From: Streptomyces sp. CB02923
Lineage (GTDB): Bacteria; Actinomycetota; Actinomycetes; Streptomycetales; Streptomycetaceae
DNA: 64,000 bases
Reading direction: 5' to 3'
NCBI RefSeq assembly: GCF_001905005.1
Contig: NZ_LWKZ01000003.1
Span: 120,579-184,578, forward strand
Shown: piece by piece, positions 35,571 through 44,757 of the stretch
Numbering within the stretch: position 1 is the first letter of the stretch
Layout: the number at the start of each line of letters is the position of its first letter
The notes under the pieces: model-generated
What the model was told of the DNA's origin: nothing
What the model saw: the letters and a program-made list of their open reading frames with translations, nothing else
Database searches by the model: none
Translations under genes and position numbers: made by a program

Positions 35571-36088
35571 GTCAGGTACGCAATCCGGTGGATGTGCTGA
35601 TCCGGCGTCTGGACCCGGAGGTGCCGCTGCCCGCCTACGGCCACCCCGGCGACGCGGGCGCCGACCTGGTGACCACCGAGGCGGCGGAACTCGCGCCGGG
35701 GGAGCGGGCGGTGCTCCCCACCGGAGTCTCCATCGCCCTGCCCGACGGGTACGCGGCGTTCGTGCACCCCCGCTCGGGCCTGGCCGCCCGGTGCGGACTG
35801 GCGCTCGTGAATGCCCCCGGGACGGTGGATGCCGGGTACCGTGGGGAAATCAAGGTGATCGTGGTCAATCTGGACCCGCGCGACAGCGTGCGGTTCGAGA
35901 GATTCGACCGGATCGCCCAACTGGTCGTCCAGCAGGTCGAGAAGGTGCGCTTCCACGAGGTGGCGGAACTTCCCGGCTCGGCGCGGGCCGAGGGGGGATT
36001 CGGTTCCACCGGCGGTCATGCGGCGGTGGACGGCTCCACGGGTGGGAATGGATACGCATCGGTCGGTGCCGACCGGGAAGGACAGTGA
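35567..36088 (+). CDS. dut: dUTP diphosphatase
   Basis: A product of 173 residues, trimeric dUTPase type. All five motifs are present: PGDAGADL, HPRSGLAAR, GTVDAGYRGE, RFDRIAQLV and the C-terminal GGFGSTG. About 20 Gly/Ser-rich residues follow motif V. It removes dUTP and supplies dUMP. The GTG start overlaps the thioesterase stop, so the two are coupled. Confidence 0.97.
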   Translation: MSQVRNPVDVLIRRLDPEVPLPAYGHPGDAGADLVTTEAAELAPGERAVLPTGVSIALPDGYAAFVHPRSGLAARCGLALVNAPGTVDAGYRGEIKVIVVNLDPRDSVRFERFDRIAQLVVQQVEKVRFHEVAELPGSARAEGGFGSTGGHAAVDGSTGGNGYASVGADREGQ

Positions 36089-36089
36089 C

Positions 36090-36866
36090 GTGTTCGGACG
36101 TCGCAAGAAGAACGAGGCTCCCGCGGAGTCGGCAGTGGAAACCGCCGACGAGACGGCCTCGGACGCAACCTCCGCGGACGAGACGGCCGGGCCCGGCGAG
36201 GAGGAGCGGCGGCTGAACCTGCCTCCGGCTCCCCGGCCCGACGGTCCCTGGGACCTCTCCGAGGTCACGGACGCCGCCGAGGGGCGGGTGGACCTGGGCG
36301 GCATGTTCGTCCCCGGTGTCGAGGGCATGGAACTGCGCGTGGAGGTCGCCGGTGACGCGATCGTCGCGGCGACCGTGGTCCTCCAGGACAGCGCCGTGCA
36401 GCTCCAGGCGTTCGCCGCTCCCAAGAAGGAGGGCATCTGGGGCGAGGTCCGCGAGGAGATCGGCGTCGGGATCACCCAGCAGGGCGGCGTCATCGACGAG
36501 ATCGAGGGCCCGCTGGGCTGGGAACTGCGCGCGCAGGTCCCCGTACAGCTCCCGGACGGGACCAACGGCGTCCAGGTCGTGCGCTTCGTCGGCGTCGACG
36601 GCCCGCGCTGGTTCCTGCGCGGCGTCATCTCCGGCCAGGGCGCGGTCCAGCCCGAGGCCGCCGGCATCCTGGAGCACATCTTCAAGGACACGGTGGTCGT
36701 CCGCGGCGAGTCCCCCATGGCCCCCCGCGACCCCATCGTCCTGAAGCTCCCCGACGACGCCCAGATGGTCCCCGACGGCGTCCAGCAGGAGCCCGCGGAA
36801 ACCTCCCGCTTCGGCGGCGGCGTCGAACGCCTGGAACGCGGCCCGGAAATCACCGAAATCCGCTGA
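36090..36866 (+). CDS. DUF3710 family protein
   Basis: A product of 258 residues. An acidic, disordered N-terminus (about 1-55) precedes a globular domain that includes GMELRVEVAGDAIVAATVVL and a GPRWFLRGVISG segment typical of DUF3710. The GTG start follows ggaagga, one base after the dut stop. The family is found next to dut across actinobacteria (Rv2696c, from memory). Function unknown. Confidence 0.92.
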   Translation: MFGRRKKNEAPAESAVETADETASDATSADETAGPGEEERRLNLPPAPRPDGPWDLSEVTDAAEGRVDLGGMFVPGVEGMELRVEVAGDAIVAATVVLQDSAVQLQAFAAPKKEGIWGEVREEIGVGITQQGGVIDEIEGPLGWELRAQVPVQLPDGTNGVQVVRFVGVDGPRWFLRGVISGQGAVQPEAAGILEHIFKDTVVVRGESPMAPRDPIVLKLPDDAQMVPDGVQQEPAETSRFGGGVERLERGPEITEIR

Positions 36867-36891
36867 CGCGCGGCGTCGGCTGACGCCTCCT

Positions 36892-36932
36892 CACTTCGCT
36901 CCCGTGACCGAACCGGTCGCGGGAGCGAAGTG
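36892..36932 (+). terminator. Terminator after the dut operon
   Basis: A 13-bp perfect stem (cacttcgctcccg with cgggagcgaagtg) encloses a second small stem (gaccg/cggtc). It lies 25 bp after the DUF3710 stop and separates the core operon from the nuclease-like gene. Confidence 0.75.
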
Positions 36933-37049
36933 CGTTACCGGGCCGCGGCAACTCCTCGCGCGGCAGACCGCCCGGCTGTGCCAGGCTTCCCCCTGTTCCA
37001 GGGCGGTTCGTGCCCGCCCTCCAGACCATGAACCGGAGGAAGCGCTTCC

Positions 37050-38078
37050 GTGCGCGTTCTTATATCGCCGTCCTATGGGAGTTCAGCGACACGTCGCCAC
37101 TGGGCCGACACCGTCGACCAGCCCGTTACCTTCACCGACGACAGGTACGTCCACGCACTGAGTGCCGAGCAGCGTGCCCGGTTGCAGACCGTCCACCCGG
37201 ACGGCACGGCGTGCTTCTGGGGCGCGGTGCCCACGCACGACACGAAGATGCGTGACGTCGTGCCTGGTGACATCGTGTTCTTCACCGGGCAGGGCCGGGT
37301 GCGGGCGGTGGCCGAGGTCGGGGTGATCTTCCGCAACGCCGAACTGGCCGATCTCTTATGGCCCCCGGAACCGGGCGGTCCCAGCTGGCACACCGTCTAC
37401 ACCCTGCTGGACCTGGTCGAGGCGGACATCCCGTACTCCGAACTGAACGCCGTTCTCGGCTACCGGCCCCACCACAACTACCCGGGACAGATGGTCCTGC
37501 GCGGCGACAAGGCGCAGTCGGTGCTGGACGAGTTCATGATCACTTCAGGCCTGTTCTTCAGCCGTGCCTGTGCCGAACCGGCCCGCGCGCCGGACACGGG
37601 CTCCCAGGAAGCCGTCCGCCGGGCCGCGGCGGAAGAGATGCGCACCTCGAAGACCTCGTACCGGCGGACCGGACGGCTCATCGTCGTCGATCGCCGGGAA
37701 GCCCGGCTCGTGGCCGCCTTCAAGGAGCATCTCGCATCCTGCGGACGGGAGCCGGCCGACCGCTTCTACTGCCCGTCGGGTGTCAGCGACCTCTACCTTG
37801 AGGATGTCGAGGGCGCCGAGCTCATAGAGGCCAAGAGCACGGCTTCGCACTACTGCGTACGCCAGGCGCTCGGCCAACTGCTGGACTACGCGCCGTACTG
37901 CCCTGCGCCGCCCGACCGGCTGAGTGCGCTGCTTCCGGCCCCGCCGGCGCGTGCGGATCTCGCTCTCCTGCACCGTTACGGAATCGACTGCGTGCACCGT
38001 GACACCTCGGGCGCCTTCGTGCGGGCCGAGGCTCCGGCGGAGCGCCGAGAGCTGATGCGGGCGGTCTGGTCCTCCTGA
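37050..38078 (+). CDS. Stand-alone PD-(D/E)XK nuclease candidate with an N-terminal PUA/EVE-like domain
   Basis: A product of 342 residues. The N-terminal half (about 40-150) has FWGAVPTHDTKMRDVVPGD and IVFFTGQGRVRAVAEVGVIF, reminiscent of PUA/EVE/ASCH-type beta-barrels that read modified bases. The C-terminal half carries a PD-(D/E)XK-like core: Asp247 (GVSDLYLED), Glu260-x-Lys262 (AELIEAKS) and a following QALGQLLDYA helix. Codon 103 is TTA (37356-37358) and ATA codons occur, unlike the neighbours. The GTG follows ggaggaag. It stands alone between terminators, so a single-protein modification-dependent restriction enzyme is plausible. Domain calls are by eye. Confidence 0.7.
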   Translation: MRVLISPSYGSSATRRHWADTVDQPVTFTDDRYVHALSAEQRARLQTVHPDGTACFWGAVPTHDTKMRDVVPGDIVFFTGQGRVRAVAEVGVIFRNAELADLLWPPEPGGPSWHTVYTLLDLVEADIPYSELNAVLGYRPHHNYPGQMVLRGDKAQSVLDEFMITSGLFFSRACAEPARAPDTGSQEAVRRAAAEEMRTSKTSYRRTGRLIVVDRREARLVAAFKEHLASCGREPADRFYCPSGVSDLYLEDVEGAELIEAKSTASHYCVRQALGQLLDYAPYCPAPPDRLSALLPAPPARADLALLHRYGIDCVHRDTSGAFVRAEAPAERRELMRAVWSS

Positions 38079-38137
38079 GGCCGGTCGCCGCGTCCGGGCC
38101 TCCCCGAGGGCGCCTCGGCGGCTCGAAACCCGCGTAT

Positions 38138-38177
38138 CGATGGGCCATATCCCCTTGTGAAGGGATGCGGCCCATCG
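38138..38177 (+). terminator. Terminator-like hairpin after the nuclease candidate
   Basis: cgatgggcc pairs with ggcccatcg, enclosing an inner atcccctt/aagggat stem with one bulged base. It lies 60 bp after the stop codon. Confidence 0.65.
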
Positions 38178-38214
38178 GCGTTTCCGCAGGTCAGGTCGGT
38201 AAGCGTATGAGAAT

Positions 38215-38255
38215 CGTCAACGGGACGCTAATGGCCGTAAGGGAGGCGTCAACGG
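38215..38255 (+). promoter_or_regulatory. Repeated CGTCAACGG upstream of the kdp operon
   Basis: Two identical 9-bp boxes (38215-38223 and 38247-38255) lie 32 bp apart, close to three DNA turns, about 70-110 bp before the first kdp ORF. They could be operator half-sites, for example for KdpE; this is inference. Confidence 0.35.
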
Positions 38256-38324
38256 TGGTCGGAATCGGTCAGGTTGGGGGTTTGCTCTAAGGGTCCGTTT
38301 CACCGAACCCACTAGGAGCACACG

Positions 38325-38408
38325 ATGGCCGACGTGGCCTTCGTCGTCACCACGCTCGCGGTTTTCGCGCTGGTGGCTCTCGTCGCCAAGGGGGTGACGA
38401 AGCTGTGA
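38325..38408 (+). CDS. 27-residue membrane micro-protein at the head of the kdp operon
   Basis: [19 protein letters not shown] plus a short VAKGVTKL tail: one transmembrane helix. The ATG has taggag at ideal distance. Its stop overlaps the GTG start of kdpF by four bases, so it is translated as part of the operon. KdpF-like in size but different in sequence; similar ORFs occur at this place in other streptomycetes as far as I recall. Possibly a second small Kdp subunit. Confidence 0.7.
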   Translation: MADVAFVVTTLAVFALVALVAKGVTKL

Positions 38409-38494
38409 CCGTCGAGAACGTCGTCGGGCTGATCGTCGCTGTCGCCCTGCTCGGCTACCTGGTCCTCGCCCTCGTCTTCCCGGAGAGGTTCTGA
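38405..38494 (+). CDS. kdpF: KdpF, small stabilising subunit of the potassium-transporting ATPase
   Basis: A product of 29 residues with one helix ([20 protein letters not shown]) and the characteristic PERF end. KdpF stabilises the KdpFABC complex in the membrane. The GTG overlaps the previous micro-ORF's stop; kdpA follows after 8 bp. Confidence 0.85.
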   Translation: MTVENVVGLIVAVALLGYLVLALVFPERF

Positions 38495-38502
38495 GCGTCC
38501 CG

Positions 38503-40179
38503 ATGAGCCCCACCCTGGCCGGCGTGCTCCAGCTCACCGCGCTCGTCGCGGCGCTCGCCCTGGCGTACCGCCCCCTCGGCGACCACATGGCCGCCATGTA
38601 CAGCTCGCGCAAGCACCTGCGCGTCGAAAAGGTGATCTACCGCTGCATCGGCGCCGACCCGGACACCCAGATGCGCTGGCCCGCCTATCTGCGCGGCGTC
38701 CTCGCCTTCTCCGTGGCCGGTCTGCTCTTCCTCTACCTGCTGCAGCGCCTGCAGGGCGTCCTGCCGCTGTCGTTCGGCTTCGCGTCGATCAGCCCGGACC
38801 AGGCGTTCAACACGGCCGCGTCGTTCGTCGCGAACACGAACTGGCAGTCGTACAGCGGCGAACAGGCCATGGGGCACGTCGTGCAGACGGCCGGCCTGGC
38901 GGTGCAGAACTTCGTCTCGGCCGCGACCGGCATGGCGGTGGCCATCGCCCTCGTACGCGGCTTCGCCCGGACCCGTACCGGCGAACTGGGCAACTTCTGG
39001 GCGGACCTGGTACGCGGCACCGTGCGGGTGCTGATACCGATCGCCGTCGTCGGCGCGCTCGTGCTGGTCGCGTGCGGCGCGATCCAGAACTTCTCCGGCA
39101 TCCACGGTCTCGGACAGTTCCTGGGCGGCACCCAGCAGACCAACGGGGGCGCGGTCGCGTCCCAGGAGGTCATCAAGGAGCTCGGTACCAACGGCGGCGG
39201 CTACTTCAACGCCAACTCGGCCCACCCGTTCGAGAACCCGAACGGCTTCACCAACCTCTTCGAGGTCTTCCTCATCCTGGTCATCCCGTTCGCCCTGACC
39301 CGTACCTTCGGCCGGCTCGTCGGCAACGTACGGCAGGGGTACGCGATCCTCGCCACGATGGGCGTCATCTGGCTCGGCTTCACCGCCCTGATGATGTGGA
39401 CCGAGTTCGCCCACGGCGGCCCGGCGCTCCAGGCGGCGGGCGCGGCGATGGAGGGCAAGGAGAACCGCTTCGGCATCGGCGGCTCGTCGATCTTCTCGGT
39501 CGCCACGACCCTCACCTCGACCGGCGCCGTGGACGCCTTCCACGACTCCTTCACGGCCTTCGGCGGCGGCATCCAGCTGCTGGGCATGATGCTCGGCGAG
39601 ATCGCGCCCGGCGGTGTCGGCTCCGGACTGTACGGAATGCTCGTGATGGCCGTGATCGCGGTGTTCATCGCGGGCCTGATGGTGGGCCGGACGCCCGAAT
39701 ACCTGGGCAAGAAGATCGGCACCCGCGAGATCAAGCTCGCGGCCTGCTACATCCTCGTCACCCCCACCCTCGTGCTCGGCTTCACCGCCGCCTCGATGGT
39801 GCTGCCGGACGCGCTGGGCTCGATGCTCAACACCAAGGCGCTCGGCGCCGGCCCGCACGGCTTCTCCGAGGTGCTGTACGCGTTCACCTCCGGCGCCAAC
39901 AACAACGGCTCCGCCTTCGGCGGCCTGAACGCCAACACCCCCTGGTACAACACCACGATCGGACTGGCGATGCTGCTCGGCCGCTTCCTGCCGATGGTGT
40001 TCGTGCTGGCCCTGGCCGGCTCCCTCGCCGGGCAGCAGCCGGTCCCGGAGACGGCCGGCACGCTCCGTACCGAAAAGCCGCTCTTCGCGGGGCTGCTGGC
40101 CGGCACGATCCTGATCATCACCGGCCTGACGTACTTCCCGGCGCTGGCCCTCGGCCCGATCGCGGAGGGGCTGTCATGA
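38503..40179 (+). CDS. kdpA: KdpA, potassium-binding channel-like subunit
   Basis: A product of 558 residues and about ten transmembrane helices. The selectivity-filter-like loops are visible: [26 protein letters not shown] and [11 protein letters not shown]. It binds and passes potassium in the KdpFABC pump. The stop overlaps the kdpB ATG (ATGA). Confidence 0.97.
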   Translation: MSPTLAGVLQLTALVAALALAYRPLGDHMAAMYSSRKHLRVEKVIYRCIGADPDTQMRWPAYLRGVLAFSVAGLLFLYLLQRLQGVLPLSFGFASISPDQAFNTAASFVANTNWQSYSGEQAMGHVVQTAGLAVQNFVSAATGMAVAIALVRGFARTRTGELGNFWADLVRGTVRVLIPIAVVGALVLVACGAIQNFSGIHGLGQFLGGTQQTNGGAVASQEVIKELGTNGGGYFNANSAHPFENPNGFTNLFEVFLILVIPFALTRTFGRLVGNVRQGYAILATMGVIWLGFTALMMWTEFAHGGPALQAAGAAMEGKENRFGIGGSSIFSVATTLTSTGAVDAFHDSFTAFGGGIQLLGMMLGEIAPGGVGSGLYGMLVMAVIAVFIAGLMVGRTPEYLGKKIGTREIKLAACYILVTPTLVLGFTAASMVLPDALGSMLNTKALGAGPHGFSEVLYAFTSGANNNGSAFGGLNANTPWYNTTIGLAMLLGRFLPMVFVLALAGSLAGQQPVPETAGTLRTEKPLFAGLLAGTILIITGLTYFPALALGPIAEGLS

Positions 40180-42335
40180 CCACCGACGTAAACGACGTAC
40201 AGCACGAGGAGCGCCGCTCCATGTCCACCGCTACCCCGACCCGCGCGCCCCACCAGGACGTACCGGGCGGGCCCAAGCCGGACGGTGACGGCCGCGTCGG
40301 CGGCGGTCTCTTCGACCCCAAGCAGCTCGTGAAGTCGCTGCCGGACGCGCTGCGCAAGCTGGACCCCCGGGTGATGGTCAAGTCCCCGGTGATGTTCGTG
40401 GTCGAGGTCGGCTCGGTGCTGACCACCTGCTTCGCCGTCGCGTCCCCCTCGGACTGGTTCGGCTGGGCCATCGCCGTCTGGCTCTGGCTCACCGTGATCT
40501 TCGCCAACCTGGCGGAGGCGGTCGCCGAGGGCCGCGGCAAGGCGCAGGCGGACACCCTGCGCAAGGCCAAGACGGACACCGTGGCGCGGCGCCTGGAGGG
40601 CGGTACGGAAACCCGGGTCCCCGGCACCGGGCTGCGCGTCGGCGACCTCGTCGTGTGCGAGGCCGGCGACATCATCCCCGGTGACGGCGATGTCGTCGAG
40701 GGCGTCGCGTCGGTCGACGAGTCCGCCATCACGGGCGAGTCGGCGCCGGTCATCCGCGAGTCCGGCGGCGACCGGTCCGCGGTCACCGGCGGTACGAAGG
40801 TGCTCTCCGACCGCATCGTCATCAAGATCACGACGAAGCCCGGCGAGACCTTCATCGACCGGATGATCAACCTCGTCGAGGGCGCCGCCCGGCAGAAGAC
40901 GCCGAACGAGATCGCGCTGAACATCCTGCTCGCCTCGCTCACCATCGTCTTCCTGCTGGCCGTGGTGACCCTCCAGCCGTTCGCGATCTACGCGGGCGCC
41001 GAGCAGCCCATGATCGTACTGCTGGCGCTGCTGGTCTGCCTGATCCCGACGACGATCGGCGCGCTGCTGTCGGCCATCGGCATCGCGGGCATGGACCGCC
41101 TGGTCCAGCGCAATGTGCTGGCGATGTCCGGGCGCGCGGTCGAAGCCGCCGGCGACGTCTCCACGCTGCTGCTCGACAAGACCGGCACCATCACCCTCGG
41201 CAACCGCCAGGCCGCCGAGTTCGTCCCCGTCAAGGGCGTGACCGAGGCCGAGGTCGCCGACGCGGCCCAGCTGTCCTCACTCGCCGACGAGACCCCCGAA
41301 GGCCGTTCCATCGTCGTCCTGGCCAAGGAGAAGTACGGCCTGCGCGAACGCCACCAGGGCGAACTGGCCGACGCCGCCTGGGTGCCCTTCACCGCCCAGA
41401 CCCGCATGTCGGGTGTGGACGTGACCGAGAACGGCACCGCCCGCAGGGTCCGCAAGGGCGCGACCGGTTCGGTCATCGCCTGGGTACGGGAGCGGGGCGG
41501 CACCGTCCCCGACGACGCCGACCGGCTCGCCAACCACATCTCCGAGGCCGGCGGCACGCCGCTGCTGGTCGCCCTGGAGGACGAGCGCGGCGCCCGCGTC
41601 CTCGGCGTCATCCACCTCAAGGACGTCGTCAAGGACGGCATGCGCGAACGCTTCGTCGAGCTGCGCAGGATGGGCATCAAGACCGTCATGATCACGGGTG
41701 ACAACCCGCTGACGGCCAAGGCCATCGCCGACGAGGCGGGCGTCGACGACTTCCTCGCGGAGGCCACCCCCGAGGACAAGATGGCGCTGATCAAGCGGGA
41801 GCAGGCGGGCGGCAAGCTGGTCGCCATGACCGGCGACGGCACCAACGACGCGCCGGCCCTGGCCCAGGCGGACGTCGGCGTGGCCATGAACACCGGCACC
41901 TCGGCCGCCAAGGAGGCCGGGAACATGGTGGACCTGGACTCCAACCCGACCAAACTCATCGAGATCGTCGAGATCGGCAAGCAGCTGCTGATCACCCGGG
42001 GCGCGCTGACCACCTTCTCGATCGCCAACGACGTCGCGAAGTACTTCGCGATCATCCCGGCGATGTTCGCGGTGGCCTACCCGGGCCTGGACACCCTCAA
42101 CATCATGCGGCTGCACAGCTCGCAGACCGCGATCCTGTCCGCGATCATCTTCAACGCGCTGATCATCATCGCGCTCGTACCGCTGGCCCTCAAGGGCGTG
42201 CGCTACCGGCCGGTGAGCGCGGACCGGATGCTCCGCCGCAACCTCGGCATCTACGGACTGGGCGGCCTGATCGCCCCGTTCATCGGCATCAAACTCATCG
42301 ACCTGCTCATCTCTGCGATCCCCGGGATCGGGTGA
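40176..42335 (+). CDS. kdpB: KdpB, P-type ATPase catalytic subunit
   Basis: A product of 719 residues. The phosphorylated Asp334 lies in [10 protein letters not shown], the actuator motif in ITGESAPV, and the hinge in [20 protein letters not shown]. The first 60 residues are hydrophilic and longer than in E. coli KdpB; an internal ATG at 40221 could be an alternative start. It energises potassium uptake by ATP hydrolysis. Confidence 0.97.
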   Translation: MTTDVNDVQHEERRSMSTATPTRAPHQDVPGGPKPDGDGRVGGGLFDPKQLVKSLPDALRKLDPRVMVKSPVMFVVEVGSVLTTCFAVASPSDWFGWAIAVWLWLTVIFANLAEAVAEGRGKAQADTLRKAKTDTVARRLEGGTETRVPGTGLRVGDLVVCEAGDIIPGDGDVVEGVASVDESAITGESAPVIRESGGDRSAVTGGTKVLSDRIVIKITTKPGETFIDRMINLVEGAARQKTPNEIALNILLASLTIVFLLAVVTLQPFAIYAGAEQPMIVLLALLVCLIPTTIGALLSAIGIAGMDRLVQRNVLAMSGRAVEAAGDVSTLLLDKTGTITLGNRQAAEFVPVKGVTEAEVADAAQLSSLADETPEGRSIVVLAKEKYGLRERHQGELADAAWVPFTAQTRMSGVDVTENGTARRVRKGATGSVIAWVRERGGTVPDDADRLANHISEAGGTPLLVALEDERGARVLGVIHLKDVVKDGMRERFVELRRMGIKTVMITGDNPLTAKAIADEAGVDDFLAEATPEDKMALIKREQAGGKLVAMTGDGTNDAPALAQADVGVAMNTGTSAAKEAGNMVDLDSNPTKLIEIVEIGKQLLITRGALTTFSIANDVAKYFAIIPAMFAVAYPGLDTLNIMRLHSSQTAILSAIIFNALIIIALVPLALKGVRYRPVSADRMLRRNLGIYGLGGLIAPFIGIKLIDLLISAIPGIG

Positions 42336-42342
42336 CCCCCTC

Positions 42343-42996
42343 ATGAACAACGCGGTACGCAACAACGCCCGCCTCCTCGGCGCCGGCCTGCGCGCCCTGC
42401 TCGTCCTGACCGTGATCTGCGGCGTGCTCTACCCCCTGGCGGTCACCGGCGTCGCCCAGGCCGCCTTCCACAACAAGGCCAACGGCTCCGAGGTCCGGCA
42501 GGACGGCAGGACCGTCGGCTCCGAACTCCTCGGCCAGCGCTACGACAAGGGCACGGACGCCAAGGGCAACCCGATCCCCGACCTGCGGTACTTCCAGCCA
42601 CGGCCGTCCGCGGGCCTCGGCAGCAACCGGACCAACGGCGTCAACACCCAGTACGACCTCCAGGTCTCCGGCGCCACCAACCAGGGCCCCACCAACACCG
42701 ACCTCATCGCCGCGGTCAAGGAACGCAAGGAGTGGGTCTCCCGGACCTACGGCGTCCCACAGTCCCGGATCCCGGCGGACGCCGTCACCTCCTCCGGCTC
42801 CGGCCTCGACCCGGACATCTCCCCGGCATACGCGGAACTCCAGGTCACCCGAGTGGCAAAAGAAAACCACCTGGACCGCACGAAGGTCGAACGCGTGGTG
42901 GAGGACGTCACACAGGGCCGGGTACTGGGGTTCATGGGGGAGCCGCGGGTGAATGTGCTGAGGCTCAATATGGGGTTGAGGGAACTCACCAAGTAA
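42343..42996 (+). CDS. kdpC: KdpC, accessory subunit of the potassium ATPase
   Basis: A product of 217 residues with one N-terminal helix (about 12-35) and a periplasmic-type domain with YFQPRPSA and the C-terminal TKVERVVEDVTQGRVLGF segment of KdpC. It completes kdpFABC. Seven bases separate it from kdpB. A strong hairpin follows, so kdpDE are not in this transcript. Confidence 0.96.
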   Translation: MNNAVRNNARLLGAGLRALLVLTVICGVLYPLAVTGVAQAAFHNKANGSEVRQDGRTVGSELLGQRYDKGTDAKGNPIPDLRYFQPRPSAGLGSNRTNGVNTQYDLQVSGATNQGPTNTDLIAAVKERKEWVSRTYGVPQSRIPADAVTSSGSGLDPDISPAYAELQVTRVAKENHLDRTKVERVVEDVTQGRVLGFMGEPRVNVLRLNMGLRELTK

Positions 42997-43016
42997 TCCG
43001 GGAGCCGGGGACGGCC

Positions 43017-43079
43017 AGGGCGTTTCTGATGGATCTCCGTGGGCGTCGCGATTCTGCGGAGATCCGTCAGGAGCGCCCT
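43017..43079. terminator. Long hairpin terminator after kdpC
   Basis: agggcg, tctga and ggatctccg on the left pair with cggagatcc, tcagga and gcgccct on the right, with small bulges. It lies 20 bp after kdpC and ends 6 bp before the convergent AAC(2')-like gene, so it probably stops both transcripts. Confidence 0.8.
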
Positions 43080-43085
43080 AAGCGG

Positions 43086-43655
43086 CTACCAGACGTCCCC
43101 GTCCCGCCAGTCGCACGCCAGTTGGTCCTTGAGGTTCAGGGGGGTGTTGCCCTGGAGGACGTAGATGGCGCCGTCCTCGTCCTTCGTGTGCTGGAGGCCG
43201 GTTGGGGAGAGGACGGCGGAGGGGCCCTGCCAGAGTTGCCAGCCGCGGGCGGTGTAGAAGGGGACGGCGTCGGCGGAGGCGCTGAGGGCGCCCAGGTCGT
43301 AGGCGTTGTGTATGACCTGTTCCAGGGCCGTCATCATGGCGGCGCCGTGTCCCCGGCGGCGCCGGTCCGCGCGGACGCCGACGCCTTCCACGTAGCCGCA
43401 GCGCAGGGAGCGGCCGGCGTGCAGCATCCGGCGCTGTACGACGGAGGCGTGGCCGATCAGCTCCGCGCCCTCCCACACCAGGGCGTGCATGCCGCCCAGC
43501 GCGTGGTCCCAGTCCTCCTCGGACATGTCGCCCGCGAAGGCGTCCTGGAGGAGTGCCTTGGCCGCGGCGCGGGTGTGGGCGTCGAGTTCCGCGGTGTGCG
43601 CGAGGCGAGTGCGTGTGAGGGGGGTGGGGGTGAGGTGGGTGTGTGCGTCCGTCAT
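43086..43655 (-). CDS. Aminoglycoside 2'-N-acetyltransferase-like protein (AAC(2')-I family)
   Basis: A product of 189 residues, GNAT fold. It matches the mycobacterial AAC(2')-I pattern closely: FAGDMSEEDWDHALGGMHAL, LRCGYVEGVGVRADRRRRGHG (the acetyl-CoA loop), LGALSASADAVPFYTARGW and the ending CDWRDGDVW. Mycobacterial relatives acetylate the 2' amino group of aminoglycosides such as gentamicin and tobramycin. ATG 43655 directly precedes the conserved part; its purine stretch (AGAAGGC) is unusually close. It is divergent from a small membrane protein and not near antibiotic genes, so the native substrate is unknown. Confidence 0.9.
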   Translation of the reverse strand: MTDAHTHLTPTPLTRTRLAHTAELDAHTRAAAKALLQDAFAGDMSEEDWDHALGGMHALVWEGAELIGHASVVQRRMLHAGRSLRCGYVEGVGVRADRRRRGHGAAMMTALEQVIHNAYDLGALSASADAVPFYTARGWQLWQGPSAVLSPTGLQHTKDEDGAIYVLQGNTPLNLKDQLACDWRDGDVW

Positions 43656-43694
43656 GCCTTCTATGGTCGGGGAGCTTGGCGGGGGTGGGGCGGC

Positions 43695-43715
43695 GTGACG
43701 GCGTAATGGCGTCAC
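43695..43715. promoter_or_regulatory. Inverted repeat between divergent genes
   Basis: gtgacg and cgtcac are separated by 9 bp in the 116-bp gap between the AAC(2')-like gene and the small membrane protein. It is a possible operator for one or both. Confidence 0.4.
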
Positions 43716-43771
43716 GGCGTGCTGCCCGTGTGGCTTTGTCATGTACTGCTCCGCCGTGATGGGATGGCTCG

Positions 43772-44338
43772 GTGAGCATGCCCGCAGCCCCGCCGTACCC
43801 GCCCGGTCAGCCGTACGCCCAGCCCAGCGGCCCGCCACCGCGCCTGGATACGGGCTGGGAGCCGAAGTCCACCCGCTCGCGGCCGGTGCTGATTCTGTGT
43901 CATATCGGGATGTTGCTTCACTTCCCCGTCCATGTGGCGATGTGGGTCGCCGTGTTCGCCCTGGTGCTCGCGTTCGGGCTCGTGGGGGAGATCGTGCTCG
44001 CGGTGCTCTTCTTCCTGGAGAAGCCTGCGCTGCGGCTGATGGAGCGCACGTTGAGCTTCGTTCCCGTCCGGCCCAAGTGGTGGGCGACGTGGCGGGAGAT
44101 CCGCCATGAAGGAGAGCCCGGCTTCCCCCGTACCCGCATCGAAGAGGAGCTGAACGGGCGGAAGCCCAAGATCACCACCGCGCCGCTCCGGGCCCACCTC
44201 TATCGGGGCATCGGACCGCGCGCCGCCCTGGAGATCGCCGCGTCGCTCGGCTGGCAGCTGGACCACAGCGTCCCCGCCCGCCCGAGGGCCGAGCTGAACC
44301 TGCGCCGCATACCGACGCAAGGTGACCTTCCGCGCTGA
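43772..44338 (+). CDS. Small membrane protein, unknown function
   Basis: A product of 188 residues from a GTG (an ATG two codons later is possible). A Pro-rich start (PPYPPGQPYAQPSGPPP) is followed by two hydrophobic helices (about 39-60 and 63-82) and a basic cytoplasmic tail with RPKWWATWREIRHEGEP. I recognise no family. It is flanked by the AAC(2')-like and winged-helix genes, within the block that splits the kdp genes. Confidence 0.65.
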   Translation: MSMPAAPPYPPGQPYAQPSGPPPRLDTGWEPKSTRSRPVLILCHIGMLLHFPVHVAMWVAVFALVLAFGLVGEIVLAVLFFLEKPALRLMERTLSFVPVRPKWWATWREIRHEGEPGFPRTRIEEELNGRKPKITTAPLRAHLYRGIGPRAALEIAASLGWQLDHSVPARPRAELNLRRIPTQGDLPR

Positions 44339-44427
44339 CGTACGGGGTGAACCTGCGCATGGGGTGTACCTACGCACGGGTTGAGCTGACGTACGGGCTG
44401 AAGGTGTTTTCACCGCTCGCCTCGGCA

Positions 44428-44757
44428 TCAAGGGCTTGCGCCGTCGGTGCCCCCGCCCGCCGTGCGCCGTGACTCCTCGACGATCCGTCGCAGGGCCGCC
44501 GCGTGTGCCTCCAGCGCTGCCCGTCCGCCGTCGCTGAGGTTCACCCAGGTGCGGGGGCGCTTGCCGACGTAGCCTTTCCGTACCTCGACGTACCCGTGCG
44601 ATTCCAGCGTGCTGATCTGCTTGGACAGGGCGGAGGGGGACAGCCCGGCCGACTCCTTCACCCAGCCGAACTCGGCCCACTGCGCGCTCGCGAGCAGGGA
44701 CACGATCGTCAGCCGGGTGGGGTCGAGGAGCACCGGATCGAAGTCAGCGTGTGCCAT
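44428..44757 (-). CDS. Winged-helix transcriptional regulator (MarR/ArsR-like)
   Basis: A product of 109 residues. A winged-helix domain (TRLTIVSLLASAQWAEFGWV, then SPSALSKQISTLESHGYVEV as recognition helix, then RKGYVGKRPRTWVNLSDGG as wing) occupies most of the protein. No cysteine-based metal site is seen. The ATG follows GGGAGAGAG on the minus strand and overlaps the end of the upstream small gene by 14 bp. It probably represses its own promoter through the paired palindromes at 44970-45001. Confidence 0.88.
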   Translation of the reverse strand: MAHADFDPVLLDPTRLTIVSLLASAQWAEFGWVKESAGLSPSALSKQISTLESHGYVEVRKGYVGKRPRTWVNLSDGGRAALEAHAAALRRIVEESRRTAGGGTDGASP

